A stretch of DNA of 58,725 nt, from the NCBI RefSeq assembly GCF_002803155.1, contig NZ_NNBP01000045.1, positions 1 through 58,725 on the forward strand. Direction: 5' to 3'. Of this stretch, positions 51,808 to 58,725 are shown piece by piece. The DNA is from Streptomyces sp. CB02959. Lineage in GTDB: Bacteria > Actinomycetota > Actinomycetes > Streptomycetales > Streptomycetaceae. The position numbers were made by a program, and so were the translations under genes. The notes under the pieces were generated by a model. That model ran no database searches, was not told the DNA's origin, and was given only the letters and a program-made list of their open reading frames with translations. Positions within the stretch are counted from its first letter, which is position 1. Each line of letters starts with the position of its first letter.

Positions 51808-52330
51808 TCAGTTGGTCTGGAGGGCGGTGAAAGTCGGCGTGGGCCTGGCGACGGCTTCGGGGTACGCCTGGCGCTTCTCGTGCTCGGCGAGCGCCCGGTA
51901 GATGCTGGCCAGGCCCGGGTTCTGGCCCTTGCGCTTGCCGGTGGGGATGATCAGGTCGAGGCGGATCTGCTCGACGGACTCGCCCGCTGCCCGGGGCCGC
52001 AGCACGGTTGTCCAGCATGTCGTCGGTGATGACGGGCGGCCGGCGCCGTGCTTGCCCTTGCGGGCGGCGGCATCGAGTCCTTCGAGGGTGGCTTCGCGGA
52101 TGCTCTCGCGCTCGGTCTCGGCCATGGCGGCGAAGACCCCGAACAGCATCCGGCCGGGGCCGGACGGGTCGTAGATGCCGGGCAGCGGGCCGGCCAGCAT
52201 CTGCAGGACCAGGCCGTGGGCGGTGAGGTGGTCGGCCAGCGCCGTGAGCTCGGCGGCGTCCCGGCCGAGCCGCTTCATCTCGTAGACGGTGAACAGCACG
52301 CGGCAGCGCGCCTGTGCGACAACGCCCTCT
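51808..52330 (-). pseudogene. Serine recombinase (resolvase-like), N-terminally truncated
   Basis: The frame reads VYEMKRLGRDAAELTALADH, GVFAAMAETERESIREATLE, GLDAAARKGKHGAGRP, then AAGESVEQIRLDLIIPTGKR and SIYRALAEHEKRQAYPEAVA to TGA 51808. This is the second half of a resolvase catalytic domain and the C-terminal HTH. The catalytic Ser and first 60-70 residues are missing. Between about 52000 and 52030 the frame is locally shifted: the expected P-V-I-T-D-D-M-L is read as SSPTTCWT, restored by a second compensating change. Confidence 0.78.
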
Positions 52331-52440
52331 CCTACGACCATCGCACCGACTATCCACTCCCCATCCACCTGACGATCCAGATGGACGAAGACCACCCCAA
52401 CTACCGGCGCACGCTGCATGAAGAAGAAGACGCTCGGTGA
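52305..52440 (+). pseudogene. C-terminal fragment of an unknown protein
   Basis: The plus-strand reading RLCDNALSYDHRTDYPLPIH, then TIQMDEDHPNYRRTLHEEED and a stop looks like the natural end of a protein. It begins where the recombinase reading on the other strand loses homology, so the two remnants meet here. No family assigned. Confidence 0.4.
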
Positions 52441-52490
52441 GCGATGCCGTGCGAGGGGGCTAGGGGCTGTCCGACGGGTCGGGGCAGGCG

Positions 52491-54722
52491 TCAGCTGCGG
52501 CCCTGACCCGTGGCGGCGACAACGGCGTACAAGCCGTCCCTGTTGGCGACGTACACCAGGCCGTTGGCCACGACCGGTGCACCGATGTCGCCCACCGCGG
52601 ACCCGGTCCTGAAGGACCATCGCTTGCGGCCGGTCGACGCGTCGACGGCGCAGAGGGTCCCGTAGGGCTCCGCTCGGTTGCCCACGTAGACCGTGCCGTC
52701 CGCCACGGCCGGTGTCGTTGGCCTGAAGTCGCCGGAGATGCCGTAGGTCCACTTGGTGCGGCCCGTCTTCGCGTCCAGGGCGTGGAGGAGGTTGTCGCGA
52801 CCTCCGACGTAAACCGTCCCGTCGGCCACCACCGGGCAGGACGGGAAGTCGTTGGCGTCGGGCTTGGTGCCGCCGCCCAGGGGGACGGCCCAGTTCTTCG
52901 CTCCGGTGGCCGCGTCCAGGGCGTACAGGGTCTGGTCGTTGTTGGGGACGTAGACGACGCCCCGGTCCACGGCGGCGGTCGCCCGGAACGTGCTGCCGGC
53001 CCGGAACGCCCACTTCCTGGCGCCGGTGGCCGCGTCCACAGCGTAGAAGTTCCGGTCGTCGCTGCCCACGAAGACCGTCCCGTGAGCCACCGTCACCGGG
53101 GACAGGACGAAGCCCCCCGTGGCGAAGGACCATTTCTCGGTGCCGGTGGCGGTGTCCAGGGCGTGCAGCGACTTGTCCAGGCTGCCGACCAGGACCAGCT
53201 TGCCGGCCACGGTGGGAGCGCAGCCGATGTCGTTGCCGGCGGTGAACGTCCACGTCGGGCTGCCGCCGGTGCTCCTCACCGCGTACAGCTTGCCCTTGGC
53301 ACCGCCCACGAACAGCATTCCGCCGGCCGCCGCGAGGAACCCGTTGGGCAGCTCGGCGCCGTACACGGTGACGCTCGACCGCTTCTCGCCGGTGAGGGCG
53401 TCCACGGCGTGGATCCAGATACCCTCCTCGAAGAGGTAGAGCACGCCACCGGAGAGTGCGGGCCCGCGCGGAACGAGCGTGGAGGCGTAGTAGTGCCAGG
53501 GTTGGGCGCCGTGCGCCGACGTACCGGACGGAGCGCCGGCTCCCGTGCCGGTGCCGCCTGCCGCCGAGCCGTCCTGCCCGTCTCCCCAGGGAAACAGCGC
53601 CAGTCCGGTCACTCCGGCCGCAAGGGCCGCTCCGAGACCGAGCCGTAGGGCGCGGCGCCGGCCGGGGAGCGGGCCCGGTGCCGGCTCGCCGCCGGCGGCC
53701 GGCCGGTGCGCGGGCTCGGGCGGCGGCGCCGTCTGCGTGGGGAGGTGGTGCCGGTCGGCGAACGGCCCCGGACCGGCGTCCGCGGCCGGGCCGCCCGGGG
53801 TGTGCTCGGTCGGCGTGCGCTCGACCGGGGGCGGCGTGTGGAGGGGTGGCGTATCGCGGGCCGGTGCGGTGCTGGGCGCCTCGGCGGCGGAGGGCGGCGC
53901 CGGGTCGGCCCCGGAGGCGATGCCCGGTGCGCGCAGCGCGTCGCGGACGTCGGCCGCCGATGCCGGGCGGTCCGCGGGGTCCTTGGCCAGCAGCCGCATG
54001 ACCAGGTCGTCGAGCGCCGCCGGGACGCCGGGACGGAGTTCACCGGGCGGGGTGGGCGTCTGCTGGAGGTGGGCGGTCATCATCGACACCGGGTCCGCCG
54101 CGCTGAACGGGGTGTCGCCGGTGAGGAGTTCGTACAGCACGCAGCCGAACGCGTACAGGTCCGTCCGGGCGTCGCCGCTGTGCTCCCGGAACCGCTCGGG
54201 CGCCATGTAGGCGAGGGTGCCCATGACCTTGCTGGACTTGTCGGTGGCCACCATGAAGCGGGCGATGCCGAAGTCCAGGATCTTGATGTCGCCGCCCGAC
54301 GTGAGCATGAGGTTCGCCGGCTTCAGATCCCGGTGCACGATGCCCGCATCATGGGCTGCGGCCAGCGCAGCAGCGCCCTGCACACCCCAGTCCACCGCGA
54401 CCGGCACCGCCGGCGGACCGTCCTCGCGCAGCACGGCGGCCAGGTCCCGGCCCTCCACGAACTCCATGACCAGGAACAGCGTGCCGTCGCCCGGGTCCTG
54501 GCCCATGTCGTAAACGGTGACGACCCCGCGGTGGCTGAGCCCTCCGGCCGTGCGCGCCTCGCGGAAGAACAGCTCCGTGCTCAACTCGCCGCCCCGGCGG
54601 TACGGCAGCAGCTTGACCGCGACCCGACGCCGGATCACCCGGTCCCGGCCCTCCCACACCTCCCCCATGCCGCCGCGACCCACGAACGACACCAGCTCGT
54701 AGCGGTCCCCCAGAACGCGCAC
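52491..54722 (-). CDS. Ser/Thr protein kinase with PQQ-type beta-propeller sensor
   Basis: The 743-residue protein has a Pkn-type kinase domain: G-loop GRGGMGEVWEG, VAVKLL, HRDLKPAN, DFGIARFM and MAPERF. A Pro/Thr-rich linker follows, then a single membrane segment (LGLGAALAAGVTGLALFPW), and an extracytoplasmic repeat region of about seven PQQ-like blades of the type VYVGGRDNLLHALDAKTGRT and FVGSDDRNFYAVDAATGARK. This is the sensor-kinase design seen in Streptomyces AfsK/Pkn relatives. GTG 54722 is preferred because GGGAGG lies at proper distance; longer starts exist. The ligand of the propeller is unknown. Confidence 0.92.
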   Translation of the reverse strand: MRVLGDRYELVSFVGRGGMGEVWEGRDRVIRRRVAVKLLPYRRGGELSTELFFREARTAGGLSHRGVVTVYDMGQDPGDGTLFLVMEFVEGRDLAAVLREDGPPAVPVAVDWGVQGAAALAAAHDAGIVHRDLKPANLMLTSGGDIKILDFGIARFMVATDKSSKVMGTLAYMAPERFREHSGDARTDLYAFGCVLYELLTGDTPFSAADPVSMMTAHLQQTPTPPGELRPGVPAALDDLVMRLLAKDPADRPASAADVRDALRAPGIASGADPAPPSAAEAPSTAPARDTPPLHTPPPVERTPTEHTPGGPAADAGPGPFADRHHLPTQTAPPPEPAHRPAAGGEPAPGPLPGRRRALRLGLGAALAAGVTGLALFPWGDGQDGSAAGGTGTGAGAPSGTSAHGAQPWHYYASTLVPRGPALSGGVLYLFEEGIWIHAVDALTGEKRSSVTVYGAELPNGFLAAAGGMLFVGGAKGKLYAVRSTGGSPTWTFTAGNDIGCAPTVAGKLVLVGSLDKSLHALDTATGTEKWSFATGGFVLSPVTVAHGTVFVGSDDRNFYAVDAATGARKWAFRAGSTFRATAAVDRGVVYVPNNDQTLYALDAATGAKNWAVPLGGGTKPDANDFPSCPVVADGTVYVGGRDNLLHALDAKTGRTKWTYGISGDFRPTTPAVADGTVYVGNRAEPYGTLCAVDASTGRKRWSFRTGSAVGDIGAPVVANGLVYVANRDGLYAVVAATGQGRS

Positions 54723-54832
54723 AGCCACCCCTCCCACGCCATATCCGGCACCACATCCGTCGCGCCCTGGACACGGCTCATTCAACACCGTCCGGAGAGC
54801 GGGGGAAGAGCTCCCCTCCCCCTCTCACCGAG

Positions 54833-54892
54833 GCCGTACGCACGGGTGCGCCCCGGCCCGGGGAAGGGCCGGGGCGCACCCGTGCGTACGGC
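54833..54892. terminator. Perfect 27-bp hairpin
   Basis: The arms 54833-54859 and 54866-54892 are exactly complementary (left arm begins GCCGTACGCACGGG) with a 6-base loop GGGGAA. It lies between the kinase promoter region and the IS5 element. The most likely role is a strong terminator for a gene that once stood to the right and was displaced by the IS5 element. Confidence 0.8.
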
Positions 54893-54904
54893 AGGTCGGG
54901 GCTA

Positions 54905-55770
54905 ACACCGTGTCCTACATGGCCAGTTGGCCGTTGGGCTGGCTATGGGGAGTGGGCGGTGGGGATGGATTGTTCCGGACGGGTTGTGGGAGATCGCCAG
55001 GCCACTGTTGCCGCCGGCGCGGGTGCGGCCGCAGGGTGGCGGCACGCAGGACACGCCTGATGAGACGTTGTTCGCGGCGATCATCTATGTGTTGGTCAGT
55101 GGCTGTGCCTGGCGTGCGTTGCCGCCTTGCTTCAGGATCTCCAAGTCCACGGCTCACCGCCGGTTTCTGATCTGGTCCAGAGCGGGAGTGTGGGGCCGCC
55201 TGCACGAGGCGGTCCTACACCGGCTCGACGACGCCGGCCTGATCGACGTGACCCGCGTGGTGCTGGATTCCGCCCACGTCAGGGCTGAAAAGGGGGCGAA
55301 CACACAGGTCCGAGCCCCGTGGACCGGGGCAAGCCGGGTTCCAAGATGCACGTCTTGTCGGACGCGAACGGACTGCCCCTGGTCGTCGGCGTCTCCGCAG
55401 CCAACGTCCACGACAGCGAAGGGCTGAAGCCGATGGTCGCCGGTCACCAAACGAGACACGACCCCCAAACGGCCGGTACTTTAAACCCCAACGCCTGCAT
55501 GCGGACAAGGCTTACGACATCCCTCACCTGCGGAAATGGCTCCGCGGCAATGCATCGGCGTCCGCATCGCACGCAAGGGCATCGAGTCCAGCAAGCGATT
55601 GGGGCGGCGACGTTGGGTGATCGAGCGCACCATGTCCTGGCTGACTGGCTACCGCAGACTCAGCCCCCGCTACGAACGCGATCCCCGCAACTACCTGGCC
55701 TTTCTCGGACTCGCCGCAGCCCTCTGCTGCTACAAACGCCTGATCCGCCTCACCACATAGGACACGGTCT
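54905..55770. mobile_element. IS5-family element, transposase inactivated
   Basis: The 866-base element has 13-base inverted ends ACACCGTGTCCTA and (reverse) AGACCGTGTCCTA, 12 of 13 matching. TA dinucleotides flank both ends, as expected for the TA-targeting IS427 branch. The transposase reading is spread over three frames. The element is otherwise complete, so it could still move if supplied with transposase. Confidence 0.75.
54927..55760 (+). pseudogene. IS5-family transposase with several frameshifts
   Basis: Frame 1 gives VPDGLWEIARPLLPPARVRP and SAHVRAEKGANTQ. After the AAAAGGGGG run near 55290, frame 2 gives DRGKPGSKMHVLSDANGLPL. From about 55485 another gives LHADKAYDIPHLRKWLRG, with a further shift before IGVRIARKGIESSKRLGRRR and WVIERTMSWLTGYRRLSPRY. 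The first shift, at A4G5, may be programmed, as in two-ORF IS5 relatives; the later ones are damage. DDE residues can be seen in their blocks. Confidence 0.8.
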
Positions 55771-55860
55771 TAATATTGCCCTTCGCCGCAGTGTGGCGGG
55801 GCCGTGTCCGCCCCGGAGGTCATCGTCGTAGGAACCTTTCGTTCGCCGCCCCCGACATGC

Positions 55861-57528
55861 CTACGTTTCGGACGTACGCGCCTGCGCCCCGGCCCGCTCG
55901 CCGGGCGCGTGCACGGGGACACCACCGAGGAAGGTGTGGGTGGGCCGCAGCCCGGCCAGCTCCTGCTCTGGCACGGTCAGCGGGTCCCGCGCCCACACGG
56001 TGAGGTCGGCGAGGCGCCCCGGGGTGAGCTGCCCGCGCAGCGCGCTCTCGCCGGTGAGGCGGGCGGCGGCCGTGGTGTGTAGGGCGACGGCCTCATCGCG
56101 CCCGATGGCGTGGTCCACGCCGAGCACGCCAGAGACGGTCTGCCGGGTGGTGAGCCCGTACAGAGAGTGGGCGGCGCCGTACGAGCCGACGGGGTAGTCG
56201 GAGCCGCCGGAGATGTCGGCGCCGGCGTCCAGCCACTGCCGTGCGGGGAACAGGTGGGCGACCCGCTCCTCGCCCCAGTACTCGCTCTGCACGGTAGCCA
56301 CGTCGTATAGCAGTGCCTGCTGCACGGTCACCGGAATGCGGAGGGCGACGGCGCGGCGGCGCTGTTCGTCGTCGGCGATGCCGCCGTGCTCCATGACGAG
56401 GGCGCCGTAGGGCAGTCCGGGGATGCGGGCCCGCACGCGCTCGAACATGTCGAGCAGTGTGCGTACCCCGCGGTCCCCGTAAGCGTGGATACCGACGCGC
56501 CAGCCGCGCCGAACGACGCATTCCACGGCCTCCTCCAACACATCCTGGTCCCAGGCGAGTTGGCCGGTGTAGCCGGGGGTGGGGCGGTGTGCGGGACAGT
56601 AGGGCTCGTCGAGGGCGCCGGACTCGATTCCGCCGTCCATCCAGAACTTCACGCCCCACACCTTCAACCACGGGTCCTCGGCGTACTTCCAACCTTCCAT
56701 CCCGTCGAGCAGCTCCTCGACCTGCTCGACGGTCGTGAAGCCCATCGTGGTGAGCAGCACCCGCACCCGGCACCCCAGATCACCGGCGTCCCGCAGCTGC
56801 TTGAGCGCGGCGAGGTCGGCGAGCGAGGCGTTGGTGTCACGGACGGTGCCGATGCCGGTGGCGGCGTAGTCGTGGGAGGCGAGCCGCAGCCCGTCGAGCT
56901 TGCGGGCCGGGTCGGGGGCGGGCAGCTGCGGCTGGATGAGGGCGACACCGTCGACGAGATGCCCGTTCGGGGTGCCGTCGGCGTTGCGCTCGATGGCTCC
57001 GCCCTCCGGATCAGGGGTGGTGGCGTCGATGCCGCACATCTTGAGCGCGTACCCGTTGAGGACCTGGTTGTGGACGCCGCGCAGGACGAGGACCGGGTGC
57101 CGGTCGGTGGCGGAGTCCAGCTCAGCGGCGGTGGGGAAGCGGCGCTCGGCGAGGTTCAGCTCCTGCCAGTGCCCTGCCGTACGGATCCACTGGCCGTCCG
57201 GGGTCTTTGCGGCGCGAGCCCGGATCAGGTCCAGGAACTCGGCGATGCTGCGGGCCCCATCGACCGCCACGTCGTGGGCGCTGTCCCCCGCCGAGATCAG
57301 GTGGGTGTGGGTGTCGTCGAAGGCGGGCAGCACGGTTACGTCGTCACCGGGTAGATCCAGCACGCGGGTGTCGGGCCCGATCAGCTCGTCCAGACCGTGC
57401 GGATCGGGGTCGACGGCCGCAATCCGGTCCCCGCGCACGGCCAGTGCCCGCTGGGGTACCTGCCCCTCGACGCGGGTGTGGATGCGGGCGGCGCGCAGGA
57501 GCAGGTCGGCGTGCGGACAGGGTGCCAT
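55861..57528 (-). CDS. YtcJ-like metal-dependent amidohydrolase
   Basis: The 555-residue protein has the amidohydrolase metal motif VLPAFDDTHTHLISAGD (H-x-H) near residue 75, a long catalytic barrel with LKVWGVKFWMDGGIESGALD, VGIHAYGDRGVRTLLDMF and EHGGIADDEQ, and the last Asp in ADISGGSDYPVGSYG. The C-terminal strand domain has LTPGRLADLTVWARDPLTVP. It matches the YtcJ/AepA group (amidohydrolase_3), which acts on amides, N-acyl compounds or related bonds. ATG 57528 follows AGGAGA. Both sides are mobile DNA, but the gene itself looks intact. Confidence 0.92.
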   Translation of the reverse strand: MAPCPHADLLLRAARIHTRVEGQVPQRALAVRGDRIAAVDPDPHGLDELIGPDTRVLDLPGDDVTVLPAFDDTHTHLISAGDSAHDVAVDGARSIAEFLDLIRARAAKTPDGQWIRTAGHWQELNLAERRFPTAAELDSATDRHPVLVLRGVHNQVLNGYALKMCGIDATTPDPEGGAIERNADGTPNGHLVDGVALIQPQLPAPDPARKLDGLRLASHDYAATGIGTVRDTNASLADLAALKQLRDAGDLGCRVRVLLTTMGFTTVEQVEELLDGMEGWKYAEDPWLKVWGVKFWMDGGIESGALDEPYCPAHRPTPGYTGQLAWDQDVLEEAVECVVRRGWRVGIHAYGDRGVRTLLDMFERVRARIPGLPYGALVMEHGGIADDEQRRRAVALRIPVTVQQALLYDVATVQSEYWGEERVAHLFPARQWLDAGADISGGSDYPVGSYGAAHSLYGLTTRQTVSGVLGVDHAIGRDEAVALHTTAAARLTGESALRGQLTPGRLADLTVWARDPLTVPEQELAGLRPTHTFLGGVPVHAPGERAGAQARTSET

Positions 57529-57699
57529 GGTGCGTCTCCTCAAGCGGGCGGACTGGCGACGGTGCCCATCCCCGGCCCCAGGCTACGCCCCGCCCGCCCG
57601 CGCAAGGAGAGCCCCTACCTGGGGCATTGCCGAGGTCAGCCCGAAAGCCGCCAACAGTTGATCTTGATGCGGCAGTCGCCTTCCACTCAGTGCCGGGTG

Positions 57700-57879
57700 T
57701 CAGCCACGAGAGAGGGTCACCGCTGGCTCCGGAGCCGGGGTGTCCTCGTGGCCAGCGGTGCGCTCGGGCATGAGGTCGGCGACGGCCGTACGGAGGCACC
57801 CCGGCTGACGTTCGCGGGCCAGACTGGCGACGGACTGGCCGCCCAGACACGCGCCGCGCACGTCGTTGATCTTGTCGGC
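57700..57879 (-). pseudogene. HTH-domain fragment (recombinase-type tail)
   Basis: The minus-strand reading KINDVRGACLGGQSVASLAR, then ERQPGCLRTAVADLMPERTA looks like a helix-turn-helix that ends some Streptomyces serine recombinases and related mobile-element proteins. It has no start, and its 5' side is the IS701 end at 57880. Confidence 0.4.
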
Positions 57880-58130
57880 CTTAGTACTGCAATCACAGTT
57901 GTGGGGTTTGGTGTGATTGAGTGTCCCAGTATCTGTGGACCTGGTGTGCGGCAAGTCGATTCGTGGCGTGGGGAGTTGGCGGGGTGACACGCGGGGTTCG
58001 CTGCACGGTTTGCCCGTTCGGAGCCGCGAGGCCGGGCACTGGAGTACATGGTTGGGCTGGTTGCGCCGTTGGAACGCAAGAACGGCTGGTCGCTGGCGGA
58101 ACGAGCCGGTGAAGCGCATCCGATTGAAAT
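57880..58130 (+). mobile_element. IS701-family element, short 5' fragment
   Basis: The left end CTTAGTACTGCAATCACAGT at 57880 resembles that at 50932. Transposase-like readings follow in more than one frame, including RALEYMVGLVAPLERKNGWS and LAERAGEA near 58035-58105. The fragment is cut before the first catalytic Asp. Confidence 0.65.
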
Positions 58131-58279
58131 GCAGCGTGGAGGCGGGCCGGACGGCGTTCCTGGCGGGGCTGGCCATCGGCTGCGACCAGACGCATCTGCC
58201 TCGCGGCGTGGACGCGGAACGGGCCCTACGCCTCAGCGTCTTCGACTTCGCTGGGCGGATCCGCGCCGCCTCCGCCTGA
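58131..58279 (+). pseudogene. C-terminal protein fragment, unknown
   Basis: The reading AFLAGLAIGCDQTHLPRGVD, then AERALRLSVFDFAGRI and a stop is protein-like and could be the end of a TetR-type ligand domain, but this is a guess. It follows the IS701 fragment directly. Confidence 0.3.
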
Positions 58280-58289
58280 GCGGGGCACC

Positions 58290-58725
58290 CTCACCGGGCC
58301 CAGTCGCCGTCCCAGCCGGTCCCGCGGCGCTGCCTCTCGATCTCCTTGAAAGCGGACTTCATGCCCGGCGACATGCCGCGGTACTTCGTCTGGTCGTCGC
58401 GCCGCTCGCGTACGGCTGCCATCACCATCTCATGGGTGGCGTTGGGGTGCGCGCGTCGGTACGCATCGAGCCAGGCGGTGGTCTCGGGTGACGAATTCGG
58501 CTCGTCGCCCGTGGGTGGCGGTGCCGGTGGGGCGGCCGATGCGGCCGGACGGTTCCTCGGCGGGGGCTCCGGAGGCGACTTCGGGCGGCTACTGACTTCA
58601 GCTCGTTGGGGTGAATCCTTGCGAAGTCGCTGATGGGCGTGGGCGGGTGGCTGTATTCGTGGTCTGTGAGATATGCGGATGGGGGCGGGCTGACTCCTGC
58701 GGGACGTCAGCGCCGGGAGACGGTA
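58290..58725 (-). CDS. Hypothetical protein, 5' end outside the window
   Basis: The minus-strand frame is open from the right edge to TGA 58290 (145 codons visible, no start inside). A basic, Pro-rich N-terminal part (RLRKDSPQRAEVSSRPKSPP) leads to a compact C-terminal region AWLDAYRRAHPNATHEMVMA followed by KYRGMSPGMKSAFKEIERQR and WDGDWAR. The C-terminal part is clearly protein-like and probably the conserved domain. The family is unknown to me. Confidence 0.6.

Noticed and set aside
55285..55300. IS5 element as intact with a programmed frameshift only
   Set aside because: The A4G5 run could allow a programmed shift, but at least two more shifts follow downstream, so the transposase cannot be made whole.

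Overview
The window reads as chromosome of a Streptomyces or close relative. GC content is very high, codon third positions are almost all G or C, GTG starts are common, and the families present are typical of streptomycetes: DUF6879/DUF5753 and DUF6415 genes, ECF sigma factor with anti-sigma and ABC genes, PQQ-repeat Ser/Thr kinase, and IS701, IS256, IS5 and IS3 relatives. About half of the window is accessory DNA, with gene fragments butted against other fragments and many insertion-sequence remnants, as expected for a decayed or exchanging region. All family names come from reading the translations; no database search was run.

Layout. 0-1.8 kb: IS5 tail, a partial copy of the DUF6415 gene at 9 kb, a membrane protein/winged-helix regulator pair, and aldo-keto reductase and SRAP remnants. 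1.86-5.0 kb (minus): three overlapping or abutting genes for paralogous alpha-helical proteins of the HBL/NHE (ClyA-like) pore-forming toxin type. 5.5-6.7 kb: broken erythromycin-esterase gene. 6.9-9.4 kb: DUF6879, DUF5753 and DUF6415 cassette. 9.7-11.4 kb: VOC protein and a frameshifted Ku gene. 11.6-14.9 kb: a Fic protein followed by a two-domain zeta-toxin-like protein, with a small gene convergent to them. 15-20.6 kb: mostly gene debris, including a transposase/glycosyltransferase chimera. 20.7-22.3 kb: MarR regulator divergent from a cupin and an NTF2-like gene, with two matching operator palindromes. 22.4-24.96 kb: IS701, IS5 and epoxide hydrolase remnants around a membrane protein gene. 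24.96-28.6 kb: multicopper oxidase lipoprotein and a Gfo/Idh/MocA oxidoreductase. 29.36-31.61 kb: an IS256-type element carrying an SDR oxidoreductase gene inside its terminal repeats, bounded by a perfect 9-bp target duplication. 33.2-34.2 kb: 5' part of a group II intron. 34.2-38.4 kb (minus): ECF sigma, zinc-finger anti-sigma-like protein, ABC ATPase and two membrane proteins. 38.7-39.6 kb: LexA-like DNA-binding protein and two IS3 OrfA copies tail to tail. 39.8-44.8 kb (minus): amino-acid-type ABC importer, M20 peptidase and RpiR regulator. 45.4-47.7 kb (minus): PadR regulator, membrane protein and PAP2 phosphatase. 48.3-50.9 kb: small secreted repeat protein divergent from an OmpR-type two-component system. 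50.9-55.8 kb: IS701 and recombinase remnants, a Ser/Thr kinase with a beta-propeller, and an IS5 element. 55.9-57.5 kb: YtcJ-like amidohydrolase. The right edge holds more IS701 debris and a minus-strand gene that leaves the window.

How parts work together. The toxin trio shares an H-A-x-x-W-centred helical pattern, and components 1 and 3 have central hydrophobic stretches, suggesting a three-part pore. Fic and zeta probably form one operon with a palindrome at its head. The importer operon would take up a small amino-acid-like compound and hydrolyse it with the M20 enzyme under RpiR control. The ECF sigma operon and the MarR-cupin pair are self-contained regulatory units.
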